NCBI GenBank assembly: GCA_037441525.1
Contig: JBBISA010000003.1
Location: 130,241-194,240 of the forward strand
Direction: 5' to 3'
DNA: 64,000 bases
From: SKVR01 sp037441525
Lineage (GTDB): Bacteria; Bacteroidota; Bacteroidia; Bacteroidales; UBA7960
Position 1 is the first letter of the stretch, and each line of letters starts with the position of its first letter. Positions 26,774 through 35,515 of this stretch are shown piece after piece. The position numbers were made by a program, and so were the translations under genes. A model generated the notes under the pieces. That model was not told the DNA's origin and searched no databases. It was given only the letters and a program-made list of their open reading frames with translations.

Positions 26774-26883
26774 CTGAGGATGTAATCCCGCCTTTTTCTC
26801 CCTTTTATATAAAGTTCGCGCCGATACGCTTCCGGGCGGGTGTTATAAGGCTCAAAATACTTTAATTCCCAGTCATTACAATG
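26737..26883 (-). CDS. GIY-YIG nuclease family protein, C-terminal part (5' end in assembly gap)
   Basis: Minus-strand frame open from the N run to TAA at 26739-26737. It encodes 48 residues: HCNDWELKYFEPYNTRPE, identical to the end of the truncated copy, then the normal family C-terminus AYRRELYIKGRKRRDYI followed by LRLIGSGGSEHPV. Joined to the N-terminus seen at 26459-26630 this gives an 87 aa protein, the usual size for single-domain GIY-YIG proteins. The final residues GSGGSEHPV are the translation of a tRNA D-arm, and the stop codon sits in a tRNA-like anticodon loop. Family members are small DNA-cleaving domains; the biological role of these tRNA-linked ones is unknown. Confidence 0.75.
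   Translation of the reverse strand, partial: HCNDWELKYFEPYNTRPEAYRRELYIKGRKRRDYILRLIGSGGSEHPV
26829..26883 (-). repeat. Repeat unit, copy 2, left part
   Basis: These 55 nt are identical to 26459-26513; copy 2 then enters the N run. Confidence 0.85.
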
Positions 26884-26983
26884 NNNNNNNNNNNNNNNNN
26901 NNNNNNNNNNNNNNNNNNNNNNNNNNNNNNNNNNNNNNNNNNNNNNNNNNNNNNNNNNNNNNNNNNNNNNNNNNNNNNNNNNN
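26884..26983. other. Assembly gap (100 N)
   Basis: Exactly 100 N, the conventional placeholder for a scaffold gap of unknown length. It falls inside a repeated segment, which explains why the assembly broke. Comparison of the two copies predicts about 160 nt of real sequence, including the start of the second GIY-YIG gene. Confidence 0.9.
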
Positions 26984-27038
26984 TCATCTGTAACCCTTTA
27001 TTCTTTTGTGGGCGATGACGGATTCGAACCGCCGACCC
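26984..27038 (-). repeat. Repeat unit, copy 2, right part
   Basis: These 55 nt are identical to 26674-26728: the second half of the hairpin plus the 3' portion of tRNA-Val. They differ only beyond the point where the anticodon arms begin. Confidence 0.85.
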
Positions 27039-27083
27039 CCTGCTTGTAAGGCAGGTGCTCTGAACCAGCTGAGCTAATCGCCC
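27009..27083 (-). tRNA. tRNA-Val (anticodon TAC)
   Basis: 75 nt on the minus strand. The acceptor stem GGGCGAT/ATCGCCC is perfect, the D-arm is GCTC/GAGC, the anticodon arm is CCTGC-CTTACAA-GCAGG (anticodon TAC) and the T-arm is GGCGG-TTCGAAT-CCGTC. The discriminator is A and the CCA end is not encoded. A textbook promoter lies 50 nt upstream. Confidence 0.92.
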
Positions 27084-27132
27084 TTAATTTGTATCGCAAA
27101 ATTTAAACTTATCGTTAGGTGTTTTGCGAGTG

Positions 27133-27162
27133 CAAATGTAATTCAAATTTTAAACCCAACAA
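27133..27162 (-). promoter_or_regulatory. Promoter of tRNA-Val
   Basis: Minus strand: TTG at 27162-27160, 19 nt, TACATTTG at 27140-27133. This is an exact Bacteroidota TTG-N19-TAnnTTTG promoter, with a start near 27126. Confidence 0.7.
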
Positions 27163-27272
27163 GTGATTTGTTCACTTTTTTCAAAAATCATTTAATACAA
27201 ATCGATAAAAAACTGTAATACAGTATATTGTATTAATCAATCGCTAGATGATGAATTTTTGAACTATGCTTA

Positions 27273-27326
27273 ACAAAAAAGCGAAAGTCCTGATCTGTTG
27301 CTATTTAGCTTCATCTCAGGACTTTC
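27273..27326 (-). terminator. Terminator of tRNA-Phe
   Basis: Minus strand: stem GAAAGTCCTGA (27326-27316) pairs with TCAGGACTTTC (27293-27283) across a 22-nt loop, followed by GCTTTTTTG. It begins 3 nt after the tRNA 3' end. Confidence 0.75.
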
Positions 27327-27328
27327 AG

Positions 27329-27401
<73 letters not shown>

Positions 27402-27418
27402 TTCTCGTAAAGACAGCG

Positions 27419-27448
27419 CAAAGGTAAATAAACATTTCTATCATACAA
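27419..27448 (-). promoter_or_regulatory. Promoter of tRNA-Phe
   Basis: Minus strand: TTG at 27448-27446, 19 nt, TACCTTTG at 27426-27419. The predicted start, near 27412, leaves a leader of only about 11 nt. It overlaps the divergent coaX promoter. Confidence 0.7.
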
Positions 27449-27466
27449 TATGTTTTTTTACTTTTG
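27435..27466 (+). promoter_or_regulatory. Promoter of the coaX operon
   Basis: TTTC at 27435-27438, 20 nt, TACTTTTG at 27459-27466. The predicted start is near 27473, about 50 nt before coaX. It is back to back with the tRNA-Phe promoter, so the two may compete for polymerase. Confidence 0.45.
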
Positions 27467-27521
27467 ACCAAATTTTTCAACAACTTCAACCCTTCTATAC
27501 TTATTATCAATTTGGTAAAGC

Positions 27522-28268
27522 GTGAAAGATGTTTTTAATCTGGTTATCGATTCCGGAAATACATTGACAAAAATTGCCGTTTTTAAGGGTTTTTCATTAG
27601 TTAAAACCTGGTCAACATCAAACCTTGAAACAATAAGGCCTGAAGATATTTCGGCCGAATTTACGATACGCCATGCAATAGTGTCGGATGTAGCAGAAAA
27701 AACTGATGATCTTATTGCCGGTTTTAGGAGTTTTTTCCCGGTAATTAAAATGGCTTCCCAAATACCAGTCCCACTGAAAATAACATATTCAACTCCGGAA
27801 ACTCTTGGAACAGATCGTATTGCAGGAGCAGTTTACGGTTCATATACTTTTCCGGGAAGAGATGTTTTAGTAATACAAGCCGGAACATGTATAACCTACG
27901 ATATTGTTCTGAGCAATGGAGAATATCCCGGTGGAATAATTACCCCGGGAGTAGAGATGAGATTAAAAGCTATGAATACTTTTACCGCAAAACTTCCGTT
28001 AGTTAAAAAAGAAGAAACAGATTATCTTATAGGAAGGAATACTAATGAGTCGATTTTATCGGGTGTAAATAACGGATGCATTGCCGAAACTGATGGTATA
28101 ATAGACAAATACCGCGAGTTATTTCCAGAGCTAATTGTGATTTTTGGGGGTGGTAATACATTTTTTTTTGATAAACGACTAAAAAATAGGATATTTGCAA
28201 CCGCAAATTTGGTGCCCTGTGGATTAAACATAATATTAGAATTCAATAAAATAAATGTCGAAAAATAA
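27522..28268 (+). CDS. coaX: Type III pantothenate kinase
   Basis: 248 aa from GTG 27522. It phosphorylates pantothenate, the first step of coenzyme A synthesis, and belongs to the ASKHA fold rather than the CoaA type. Motifs: DSGNT at residues 10-14 (phosphate loop 1), the GTDRIAG region in the middle, QAGTCITYDIV, and GGIITPGVEMRLKAM. Full length. It is the first gene of a conserved Bacteroidota envelope operon; the next gene starts 14 nt before its stop. Confidence 0.93.
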   Translation: MKDVFNLVIDSGNTLTKIAVFKGFSLVKTWSTSNLETIRPEDISAEFTIRHAIVSDVAEKTDDLIAGFRSFFPVIKMASQIPVPLKITYSTPETLGTDRIAGAVYGSYTFPGRDVLVIQAGTCITYDIVLSNGEYPGGIITPGVEMRLKAMNTFTAKLPLVKKEETDYLIGRNTNESILSGVNNGCIAETDGIIDKYRELFPELIVIFGGGNTFFFDKRLKNRIFATANLVPCGLNIILEFNKINVEK

Positions 28269-29559
28269 CCGATTATCCAAATCTATTTTACTCCTGTTCT
28301 CTCCTGCGCTCGTAGCAATTCTTTTATCTTCTTACGATTTGCATGGTCAGGCAAGGATAAACTCACCCTACTCAATATTTGCTGTAGGAGAGTTTAAAGG
28401 GAATGATTATTTCCGCAATATGTCCATGGGAGGGATCTCTCAGGGATTTAGGAGTAATGTAAGTGTGAATTATTTGAACCCGGCTTCATACACTGCCATT
28501 GATTCCATGTCATTTGTGTTTGATGGTACTGTTTTATCTCATATTTATCAGCAGGTAGATACCACCCGGAATCAAAGCGCTCTCTATACAAATCTTGGAG
28601 CATTGAATTTTGGTTTTCCTATTACCAAATGGTGGAAATTTGCCACAGGCATTGTTCCGTGGTCGCAGGTGGGTTACAGAATTAGTGATTTTGAGGAAAC
28701 TACAACATCTGGCAGGGTAAATTTCCTCTATGAAGGCACTGGAGGAATTAATCAGCTATTTGTTGGCAACGGTTTTCAGATTTACAAAGGATTATCGGCC
28801 GGGGTTAATGTTTCTTACCTTTTTGGTCGCAGTGAAGACCTCAGCAGTGCATACTCTGAAACCAATGGATTTTTCAGAACCTTCTGGAGTAATGCCGACC
28901 GGACAACCGGATTGCTGTTGACTTATGGCTTGCAATGGAGCATGAAATTAAAAAATGATCGAGGGCTAACCCTAGGTGCTTCCTACACTGCAGATACCGA
29001 ATTAAATGTAATACAGAATAGCTATATTGTTAGATCTCTTCTTAGTGAAGGAATCGTCGATACGTTAAGTTCGAGCGCTGATAATAAAGGCAAAATGAGA
29101 ATTCCTGCCAATATTAGTGGTGGGTTATTTTATACTGTCAATCCCAATTTTGGTGTTGGAGCCGATTTTCAGATGCAAAACTGGAGTGGATTCCAAAAAA
29201 TGGGAAACTCTTATAACCTTAATGATGTTTACCAGTTTAGGTTAGGTGCCATATACAACCCACGGGTATCTAATTATTCCGGATTCCTCAACCGCATTGA
29301 ATACAGAGGAGGCTTTAGGTATGGTCAGTCGTCTATTACCATTCCCGATAGTTCAGGCGATTTTCAGGACTTCACAGAACTTGGCATAAGTTTTGGAATT
29401 GGTTTGCCCATGAGAAGATCGCTATCAGGACTGAACCTTGGTTTTGAATATTCGCTGCGCAGCGCATCAAGTTCAGAACTCTTTCGCGAAAACTTCTTTC
29501 GGTTTAATATCGGAATTAACGTATACGAAAGATGGTTCTTTAAACGTAAATTCTTTTAG
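28255..29559 (+). CDS. Outer-membrane beta-barrel protein of the coaX-lptC operon
   Basis: 434 aa. A signal peptide (about residues 1-31, ending near LHGQA) is followed by INSPYSIFAVGEF, a start motif typical of a Bacteroidota outer-membrane family, then many alternating strands and a terminal aromatic strand (NVYERWFFKRKFF). It looks like a FadL/PorV-style long barrel. Its role is unknown, but its fixed position between coaX and the lptC gene suggests an envelope function. It overlaps coaX by 14 nt. Confidence 0.8.
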   Translation: MSKNNRLSKSILLLFSPALVAILLSSYDLHGQARINSPYSIFAVGEFKGNDYFRNMSMGGISQGFRSNVSVNYLNPASYTAIDSMSFVFDGTVLSHIYQQVDTTRNQSALYTNLGALNFGFPITKWWKFATGIVPWSQVGYRISDFEETTTSGRVNFLYEGTGGINQLFVGNGFQIYKGLSAGVNVSYLFGRSEDLSSAYSETNGFFRTFWSNADRTTGLLLTYGLQWSMKLKNDRGLTLGASYTADTELNVIQNSYIVRSLLSEGIVDTLSSSADNKGKMRIPANISGGLFYTVNPNFGVGADFQMQNWSGFQKMGNSYNLNDVYQFRLGAIYNPRVSNYSGFLNRIEYRGGFRYGQSSITIPDSSGDFQDFTELGISFGIGLPMRRSLSGLNLGFEYSLRSASSSELFRENFFRFNIGINVYERWFFKRKFF

Positions 29560-29660
29560 CCACAAAAAATTATTCAATTACGAGGATTGAACGTACCTGC
29601 ATCTTCAAATACAATGATTTCGCAGTTATTTTCAAATGACCACTAAAAAAAAAACACAAA

Positions 29661-31091
29661 ATGAAAACGAAGAGATTTTTTCCCGCAGTTATATTACTTA
29701 GCCTTTTTCTGACCTATAATTGCACCGCCTCTGTTAAAACTACCGCTGCCGCAGACAACACAAATACTGAAATTGCAGATGAGTCGTTAACAACGGGGCA
29801 GCAAAATCCAAATCAACCCAGGACTCCCAGATATGGAGCAACCCCCGAAGACAGTGTTAAGTGCATCCGAAATTTGTCCCTCTATCAGGAATTTTACAAT
29901 CAAGGTAACCGGCAGATGGCATGGGAACCATGGAGGGAAGTTTTTCTGAATTGTCCGCAGGCAAGCCAAAATACTTTTATCAGGGGAGCTATCCTGGTAA
30001 AAATGAAATACAGCCAGGAAACTGACCCCATAAGACGTGAAGCCTGGATAGATACCCTGATGATGGTTTACGATCAACGAATCCAATATTTTGGAAATGT
30101 TCCACAATCGCGCGAAGGATTGGTACTTGGCCGTAAGGCGGTTGACTTGTTTCAGCTCAGGCCCAACAATACTTTGCCCATATATGAAATGACAAAGCGT
30201 TCTATCTTACTCGAACGAAACAATTCCCAAGCCGATGTTATTCTTATATATATGCAGTCATTAATCAGAATGGTTGAAGCAGGGCTTCTTCCAACCGGAG
30301 AGATTTTGTTAGCTTATGACCAGGTAATGGCTATTATCGACCATAATATTGCCAACAACACCCAGGATAACAACCTGTATGTTCAGGCAAAAAACAATGT
30401 TGAGATAATGTTTGAACCTTTTGCAACCTGCGAGAATATTATTGCCTTGTATGGCCCTCGCTTTAACAATACTCCAAACAATATTGAACTCCTTGAAAAA
30501 GTAACATCCATGCTGAGCAAAGCGAGTTGTACTGATTCTGATTTGTTTTACAAGACGACCCTTAACCTCCACAAGCTTAAACCTACAGCTCAAAGTGCGT
30601 TCATGATGGCCCGTATGGAAAGTTCAAGTCAGAATTACCGCGAAGCTTTGAACTTCTATCAGCAGGCAATCGACCTTTATCAGTCAGACAGCGATAAGTT
30701 TACTGCATATCTTTTAATGGCCGATATGAGCTTCCGTCAATTACGGCAATTCGCGCAAGCCAGGACTTATGCATTACAAGCGTCGGCTCTTGCGCCCAAT
30801 AACGGACGGCCACTTTTGCTTATTGGAGAAATGTATGCCACTTCTGCAAATCAATGCGGAGAAAATGATCTTACCAAAAACGTAGCCTATTGGGCAGCTG
30901 TCGATAAATTCCTTCAGGCGCGCAATGCTGATTCTGATCCGGCAGTAGTTGAGAGGGCAACACAACTTATTAATACATTCAGCCAATACTTCCCCAACCG
31001 AGAAATAATATTCTTTCATGGGCTTACCGAAGGCCAAACATACAGGGTTGAATGTTGGATAAACGAAACCACCCGCGTTAGGGCCAGATAA
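29661..31091 (+). CDS. Exported TPR-type protein
   Basis: 476 aa. The N-terminal signal (MKTKRFFPAVILLSLFLTY) ends near a Cys (NCTAS), which could be a weak lipoprotein site. After a low-complexity Thr/Ala/Asn stretch come repeated helical pairs; the clearest TPR units lie about residues 310-420 (SSQNYREALNFYQQAIDLY, then FAQARTYALQASAL). Likely a periplasmic scaffold working with its operon partners. The lptC ATG shares the last A of its stop codon (TAATG). Confidence 0.8.
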   Translation: MKTKRFFPAVILLSLFLTYNCTASVKTTAAADNTNTEIADESLTTGQQNPNQPRTPRYGATPEDSVKCIRNLSLYQEFYNQGNRQMAWEPWREVFLNCPQASQNTFIRGAILVKMKYSQETDPIRREAWIDTLMMVYDQRIQYFGNVPQSREGLVLGRKAVDLFQLRPNNTLPIYEMTKRSILLERNNSQADVILIYMQSLIRMVEAGLLPTGEILLAYDQVMAIIDHNIANNTQDNNLYVQAKNNVEIMFEPFATCENIIALYGPRFNNTPNNIELLEKVTSMLSKASCTDSDLFYKTTLNLHKLKPTAQSAFMMARMESSSQNYREALNFYQQAIDLYQSDSDKFTAYLLMADMSFRQLRQFAQARTYALQASALAPNNGRPLLLIGEMYATSANQCGENDLTKNVAYWAAVDKFLQARNADSDPAVVERATQLINTFSQYFPNREIIFFHGLTEGQTYRVECWINETTRVRAR

Positions 31092-31678
31092 TGAGCCTTC
31101 CCGGTTTAAGATACTCCATTTATTGCATTGCCATCCTTTCCGGGTTGGCAATGCTTTTTTCATGTAAACCCGATATAAAGACTATTGAAGCCATTACCAT
31201 AGACCAAAACCAGCCTATGGAAATTGCCACCGAGCTCAAAATCATATACAGCACAAGTGGCAGAGTGCAGATGATTATGGAAACTCCTTTAATGAAAAAA
31301 TTTGAAGGTGAAAAGCCTTACATGGAGTTGCCAGAAGGTTTTGTGATGATGTTTTTTGACTCCCTGATGCAGGAAACTTCCCGGATTTCGGCCAATTATG
31401 CCATTCAATATGAGATCGATCAACTTATCGACGCAAGGAACAATGTAATTTTGCAAAATCATGAAAACGGAGAAAAACTTAATACAGAGCAATTGATTTG
31501 GGATCAGAAAAGAGAAATGATTTATACCGAGAAATTTGTAAAAATAACTACCCAGGAAGAAGTGCTCTATGGCGAAGGGTTTGAATCAGATGACCGTTTT
31601 ACCAATTGGATCATTAAAAACCCAACAGGTACTTTTTATATTGAAATGAATCAGGAAACCAACCAGGAGAATCCTTGA
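31091..31678 (+). CDS. lptC: LPS export ABC transporter periplasmic protein LptC
   Basis: 195 aa bitopic or lipid-anchored periplasmic protein that passes lipopolysaccharide from LptBFG to the LptA bridge. An N-terminal hydrophobic segment ends in MLFSCKPD (possible lipobox). The body consists of beta strands with the LptC-like segments ELKIIYSTSGRVQ, YMELPEGFVM, ISANYAI and LIWDQKREMIYTEKFVKI, repeating the strand pattern of the Lpt jelly roll. Its start overlaps the stop of the TPR gene, so translation is coupled. Confidence 0.87.
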   Translation: MSLPGLRYSIYCIAILSGLAMLFSCKPDIKTIEAITIDQNQPMEIATELKIIYSTSGRVQMIMETPLMKKFEGEKPYMELPEGFVMMFFDSLMQETSRISANYAIQYEIDQLIDARNNVILQNHENGEKLNTEQLIWDQKREMIYTEKFVKITTQEEVLYGEGFESDDRFTNWIIKNPTGTFYIEMNQETNQENP

Positions 31679-31771
31679 AAAGCCCATTGATATTACCCCA
31701 ATAAGAACAAAGAAACAATTATTCAATTATTTATAAATTTGTGATTACCTTTTTTTATTAATGCATTAACT

Positions 31772-33049
31772 GTGGAAAACTATTATTGGTGGATAATTAT
31801 TATCAGTCTCATTTTTTCGGCTTTCTTTTCCGGGATGGAAATTGCCTATATTACTGCCAATAAGCTTAAGGTTGAGGTTGACAAAAAGAGCGGAGGACTG
31901 GCCGCCCGAATCATCTCTCGATTTACCCGTTCCGATTCAGGCTTTATTTCGGCAATGCTGGTTGGAAATAATATAACGCTTGTTGTTTATGGTATTTTTA
32001 TTGCATTATTACTCAGGCCACAGCTGGAAAGAGTAATGCCCGAAATAATTCAAAGCGAATTCAGCATCTTTTTAGGTCAAACTATCCTGTCATCACTTAT
32101 AATTTTACTTTTTGCCGAATTTCTCCCGAAAACACTTTTCAGGATTGATTCAAACCGAATTCTTCGGTTTTTCGCATTACCAGTTTATATAATCTATATT
32201 CTCCTCTATCCCTTGGTCTTTATAACTCTTGGGTTGTCAGACTTTATTCTTCGCAGAATTTTCAAAGTGAACCTGTCCCAATCTCCCAAAACATTTGATA
32301 GTGTAGACATAGATAATTTCCTTCGTGAATTTGGAAACAAGCAAAACTCCTCCGGTGGCGATGAAATTGAAATGCAGATTTTCAGAAACGCAATTGAATT
32401 TCCCGACATTAAACTCAGGGAGAGCATGATACCACGTACGGAAATTGTTGCACTTGATGAAAAGGAGCCACTTGATGTTTTCAGGAAAACCTTTTCCGAA
32501 AAAGGGTTATCAAAAATTCTTATATATCAAAGAAGCATTGATAATATAACCGGGTATGTGCATGCGTTTGATTTTTTTAAGAAGCCAAAGGATATTCCAA
32601 GCATAATCAGGCCCATTATGGTTGTTCCGGAAACCATGCACGTGAATAAGCTTCTGCGAAATTTTATTCACCAACATAGAAGCATTGCCCTTGTGGTTGA
32701 CGAATTTGGCGGAACAGCTGGTCTTATCACCATCGAAGACATCATGGAAGAAATTTTTGGGGAGATTGAGGATGAATATGATACTGACAATCTGGTGGAA
32801 AAACAAATCAGCGAAAATGAATTTATTTTTTCTGCCCGGCTCGAAATTGATTATCTGAATGAAAAGTATGGATTTCTGTTGCCAGAATCAGAAGAATATG
32901 AGACTTTGGGAGGATTGATTATTAATCAACACGAAAGCATCCCAGAAAAAGACCAGACTATCCAAATCAAAAATTATATATTCCGCATAAGTCAGGTAAG
33001 CGCAAAAAGAATTGAACAGGTTCATGTAAGAATATCGCCAGACAACTAA
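31772..33049 (+). CDS. CNNM/CorC-type transporter (DUF21-CBS-CorC_HlyC)
   Basis: 425 aa from GTG 31772. The N-terminal DUF21 membrane domain (about residues 1-155) has four helices and the FFSGMEIAYI motif. Two CBS domains follow (about 205-325: ESMIPRTEIV, then VVDEFGGTAGLITIEDIMEEIFGEI), and a C-terminal CorC_HlyC domain (about 345-420, YETLGGLI). Members are linked to Mg2+ or Co2+ export; in Bacteroidota the gliding protein GldE belongs to the same family. Fifth gene of the coaX operon. Confidence 0.9.
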   Translation: MENYYWWIIIISLIFSAFFSGMEIAYITANKLKVEVDKKSGGLAARIISRFTRSDSGFISAMLVGNNITLVVYGIFIALLLRPQLERVMPEIIQSEFSIFLGQTILSSLIILLFAEFLPKTLFRIDSNRILRFFALPVYIIYILLYPLVFITLGLSDFILRRIFKVNLSQSPKTFDSVDIDNFLREFGNKQNSSGGDEIEMQIFRNAIEFPDIKLRESMIPRTEIVALDEKEPLDVFRKTFSEKGLSKILIYQRSIDNITGYVHAFDFFKKPKDIPSIIRPIMVVPETMHVNKLLRNFIHQHRSIALVVDEFGGTAGLITIEDIMEEIFGEIEDEYDTDNLVEKQISENEFIFSARLEIDYLNEKYGFLLPESEEYETLGGLIINQHESIPEKDQTIQIKNYIFRISQVSAKRIEQVHVRISPDN

Positions 33050-33169
33050 AGAACTTAGCTACCTGCAAAACCCAAAATTAAACATACGATATTTAACAAA
33101 CTGTATATGTGCAGTTTATGGCCATTCAAATTATTTAAAACCCCAAATTCCGGTTTTGAAAAATTGTTA

Positions 33170-33177
33170 TACATTTG
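33170..33177 (+). promoter_or_regulatory. -7 box upstream of ppiD
   Basis: TACATTTG matches TAnnTTTG exactly; a start near 33184 would leave a 40-nt leader. The -33 box is weak, so ppiD may be read both from this and from the upstream operon. Confidence 0.35.
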
Positions 33178-33226
33178 CAGTTCAATTTAAAAACAAGTAA
33201 ATCAGATAAAAGAATAGTAAGATATT

Positions 33227-35350
33227 ATGGCTGTTATTGGAAAAATCAGGAGTTATTCCGGATTACTTATTGCTGTTATTGGTATCGCTTTGGCTGCTTT
33301 TGTGCTGGGCGATTTTTTTGGATATGGGCCCACCAGATCACAATCCCTTGAGGTAGGTTCAGCGGGAAAATCCAAAATCATGTACCGCGATTTTGAAGAA
33401 AAGGTTGCCCAGGCTATTGAAAATTGGCGCAACCAAACCGGTAATCAGAACCCTGGTATCCGGGAAACATTTCAGATAAGGCAACAGGTTTGGGATCAGC
33501 TCCTTAAAGATATATTAATGGATGTTGAATATGAAAAACTTGGTCTCAAAATTCATCCTGATGAATTAAGTGACATGATTATTGGGAATAATCCCCATCC
33601 TGCAATACTTCAGAGTTTTACCAATCCCAATGATGGTTCCTTCGACCCACAATCGGTTATTAACTTCCTTCAGAATATGAGTTCTGGGGCAATCGACCCT
33701 TCAGTTCAAAATCAATGGTTTATGCTCGAAGATTTCATCAAAGACCAACGCAAGGAGGCCAAATACCATAATCTGATCAGAAAAGGCTATTACATGCCTG
33801 ATATATTGGTTCAAGCTGATTACCAGGATAAAAATGCATCGATTGATTTGACCGTTGCTTTATTGCGTTATACCGATATTGATGATAGTCTGGTTGTTAT
33901 AACCGATCGGGAACTTCGCCGTACCTATAATGAACATAAACACAAACATAAAAGAGAAGCTTCAAGAGATTTGGAATATGTAGTATTCCCTATCTTTCCA
34001 TCTGAGCAGGATCAGGAAACCATAAGGTTGCAAACCGAAAGACTTATGCCCGAATTTGCCACAGCAGAAAATGTGGAAACTTTCATCAATTCAAACTCTG
34101 ATGACCGTTTTAACCCAACTTTTTTCTCCAGAGGCCAACTCTCCCCTATTATCGACAGCATAATGTTCAACGCTCCTGTTGGAACAATGTACGGCCCGTT
34201 TATCGAAAATAATGCGTTTGTGGTTGCCAAATTAAATGATGTTCAGTTACGTCCTGATTCAATTAAAGCTGCTCATATCCTTATTGCCTTCAAAGGCTCC
34301 AGATCAGCAGCACAAGAAGTTTCCCTGACACGAGATCAGGCAAAAGTAAAGGCTGATAGTATTTTAGGCGTTGTCAGAAGAAATCCGGCATCCTTTTCTT
34401 CGCTTGCATCAGTTCTATCCAACGATCCCTCTGCCTCCTCTAATCAGGGTGACCTTGGGTGGTTTGCCGATGGCGCTATGGTACCCGCTTTTAACCAGGC
34501 AGTAATTGATAATCCCATAAACAGTTTTACTGTGGCTGAATCTGAATTTGGATTCCATGTCATTCATATTACAGGCAAATCATCACCTACCAAAAAGGTA
34601 CAGGTAGCCCGGTTAACAAGAAACATTGAATATAGCAATCAAACGTTTCAGCGGGTTTTTGGCCAGGCAAGCGCCTTTTCTGCTGCATTGAGAAACAATG
34701 ATGATTTCGACGCAGTGGTGGAAGGACAAGGTTTAAGCAAACGAATTGTCGACAACATAAAACCAATGGATAATGCAATACCCGGAATTGAAAACCCAAG
34801 AGGCATAATTCAATGGGCATTTGCAGAAAGAACAAATAAAGGAGGTGTTTCACAAATTTTTGACCTCGATGGCCGATTTGTAGTTGCACGAGTATCACGT
34901 ATCAGAGAGGAAGGAATTCCATCGCTGAATGAAATAAAAGATGAAATAAGAACCATAGCCATTCGTGAGAAAAAAGGGCAGATACTAATTGATAAGATAA
35001 ACCAGGCTGCAGGTAATACCCTCGAGGAAAAGGCCGAAAGTCTTAATACCGACTCAAGGTTGCTTGAAAATATCAGATTTAACAATAACAACCTTTTTGG
35101 TTTTGGGCCGGAACCTGCCGTTGTTGGAAGCGCATTTGCCATGGAAATTGGCAAACTTAACCAAGTTAAAGGGAATAATGGTGTTTACCTTGTAAGGGTT
35201 AATTCCAACGAGCCCGGCATTGAACCAGAGAACTGGTCTCTTCAGAGAACGCAAATATTATCCAGTTTCCGTAACCGGGTGCCAGGAGAAACCTTTAGAG
35301 TATTGCGCGAAAATGCCCAGGTAAAAGATAACCGCCATATGTTTTATTAA
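33227..35350 (+). CDS. ppiD: PpiD-like membrane-anchored peptidylprolyl isomerase/chaperone
   Basis: 707 aa. One N-terminal membrane helix (about residues 12-30, GLLIAVIGIALAAFVLGDF) is followed by a SurA/PpiD-like chaperone domain (about 40-230) and a parvulin domain (about 345-450) with IKAAHILIAF, NDPSASSNQGDLGWF and SEFGFHVIHI. The C-terminal region (about 490-700) is a second chaperone-like or degenerate parvulin module. It assists folding of exported and outer-membrane proteins at the periplasmic face. Last gene of the operon, followed by a strong terminator. Confidence 0.9.
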   Translation: MAVIGKIRSYSGLLIAVIGIALAAFVLGDFFGYGPTRSQSLEVGSAGKSKIMYRDFEEKVAQAIENWRNQTGNQNPGIRETFQIRQQVWDQLLKDILMDVEYEKLGLKIHPDELSDMIIGNNPHPAILQSFTNPNDGSFDPQSVINFLQNMSSGAIDPSVQNQWFMLEDFIKDQRKEAKYHNLIRKGYYMPDILVQADYQDKNASIDLTVALLRYTDIDDSLVVITDRELRRTYNEHKHKHKREASRDLEYVVFPIFPSEQDQETIRLQTERLMPEFATAENVETFINSNSDDRFNPTFFSRGQLSPIIDSIMFNAPVGTMYGPFIENNAFVVAKLNDVQLRPDSIKAAHILIAFKGSRSAAQEVSLTRDQAKVKADSILGVVRRNPASFSSLASVLSNDPSASSNQGDLGWFADGAMVPAFNQAVIDNPINSFTVAESEFGFHVIHITGKSSPTKKVQVARLTRNIEYSNQTFQRVFGQASAFSAALRNNDDFDAVVEGQGLSKRIVDNIKPMDNAIPGIENPRGIIQWAFAERTNKGGVSQIFDLDGRFVVARVSRIREEGIPSLNEIKDEIRTIAIREKKGQILIDKINQAAGNTLEEKAESLNTDSRLLENIRFNNNNLFGFGPEPAVVGSAFAMEIGKLNQVKGNNGVYLVRVNSNEPGIEPENWSLQRTQILSSFRNRVPGETFRVLRENAQVKDNRHMFY

Positions 35351-35397
35351 CATAGGACCTTTATAAAGGAAATTCAAAATATAATATAAGCTTAAAA

Positions 35398-35429
35398 ACC
35401 CATTCCTGCCCGGGAATGGGTTTTTTTTT
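35398..35429 (+). terminator. Rho-independent terminator after ppiD
   Basis: Stem ACCCATTCC (35398-35406) / GGAATGGGT (35413-35421) with a 6-nt loop and a run of nine T. Confidence 0.85.
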
Positions 35430-35436
35430 ACCTTTG
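35429..35436 (+). promoter_or_regulatory. -7 box upstream of the aldehyde ferredoxin oxidoreductase gene
   Basis: TACCTTTG directly abuts the T-run of the ppiD terminator. The predicted start, near 35443, would leave a leader of about 73 nt. Confidence 0.35.
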
Positions 35437-35515
35437 GCCTTATGCAAAAAGGTGGGATAAGCCAGTAAAAATGCACTCTCCCACCCATTCTCTTTTTATC
35501 TAACAGAATTAGCAA

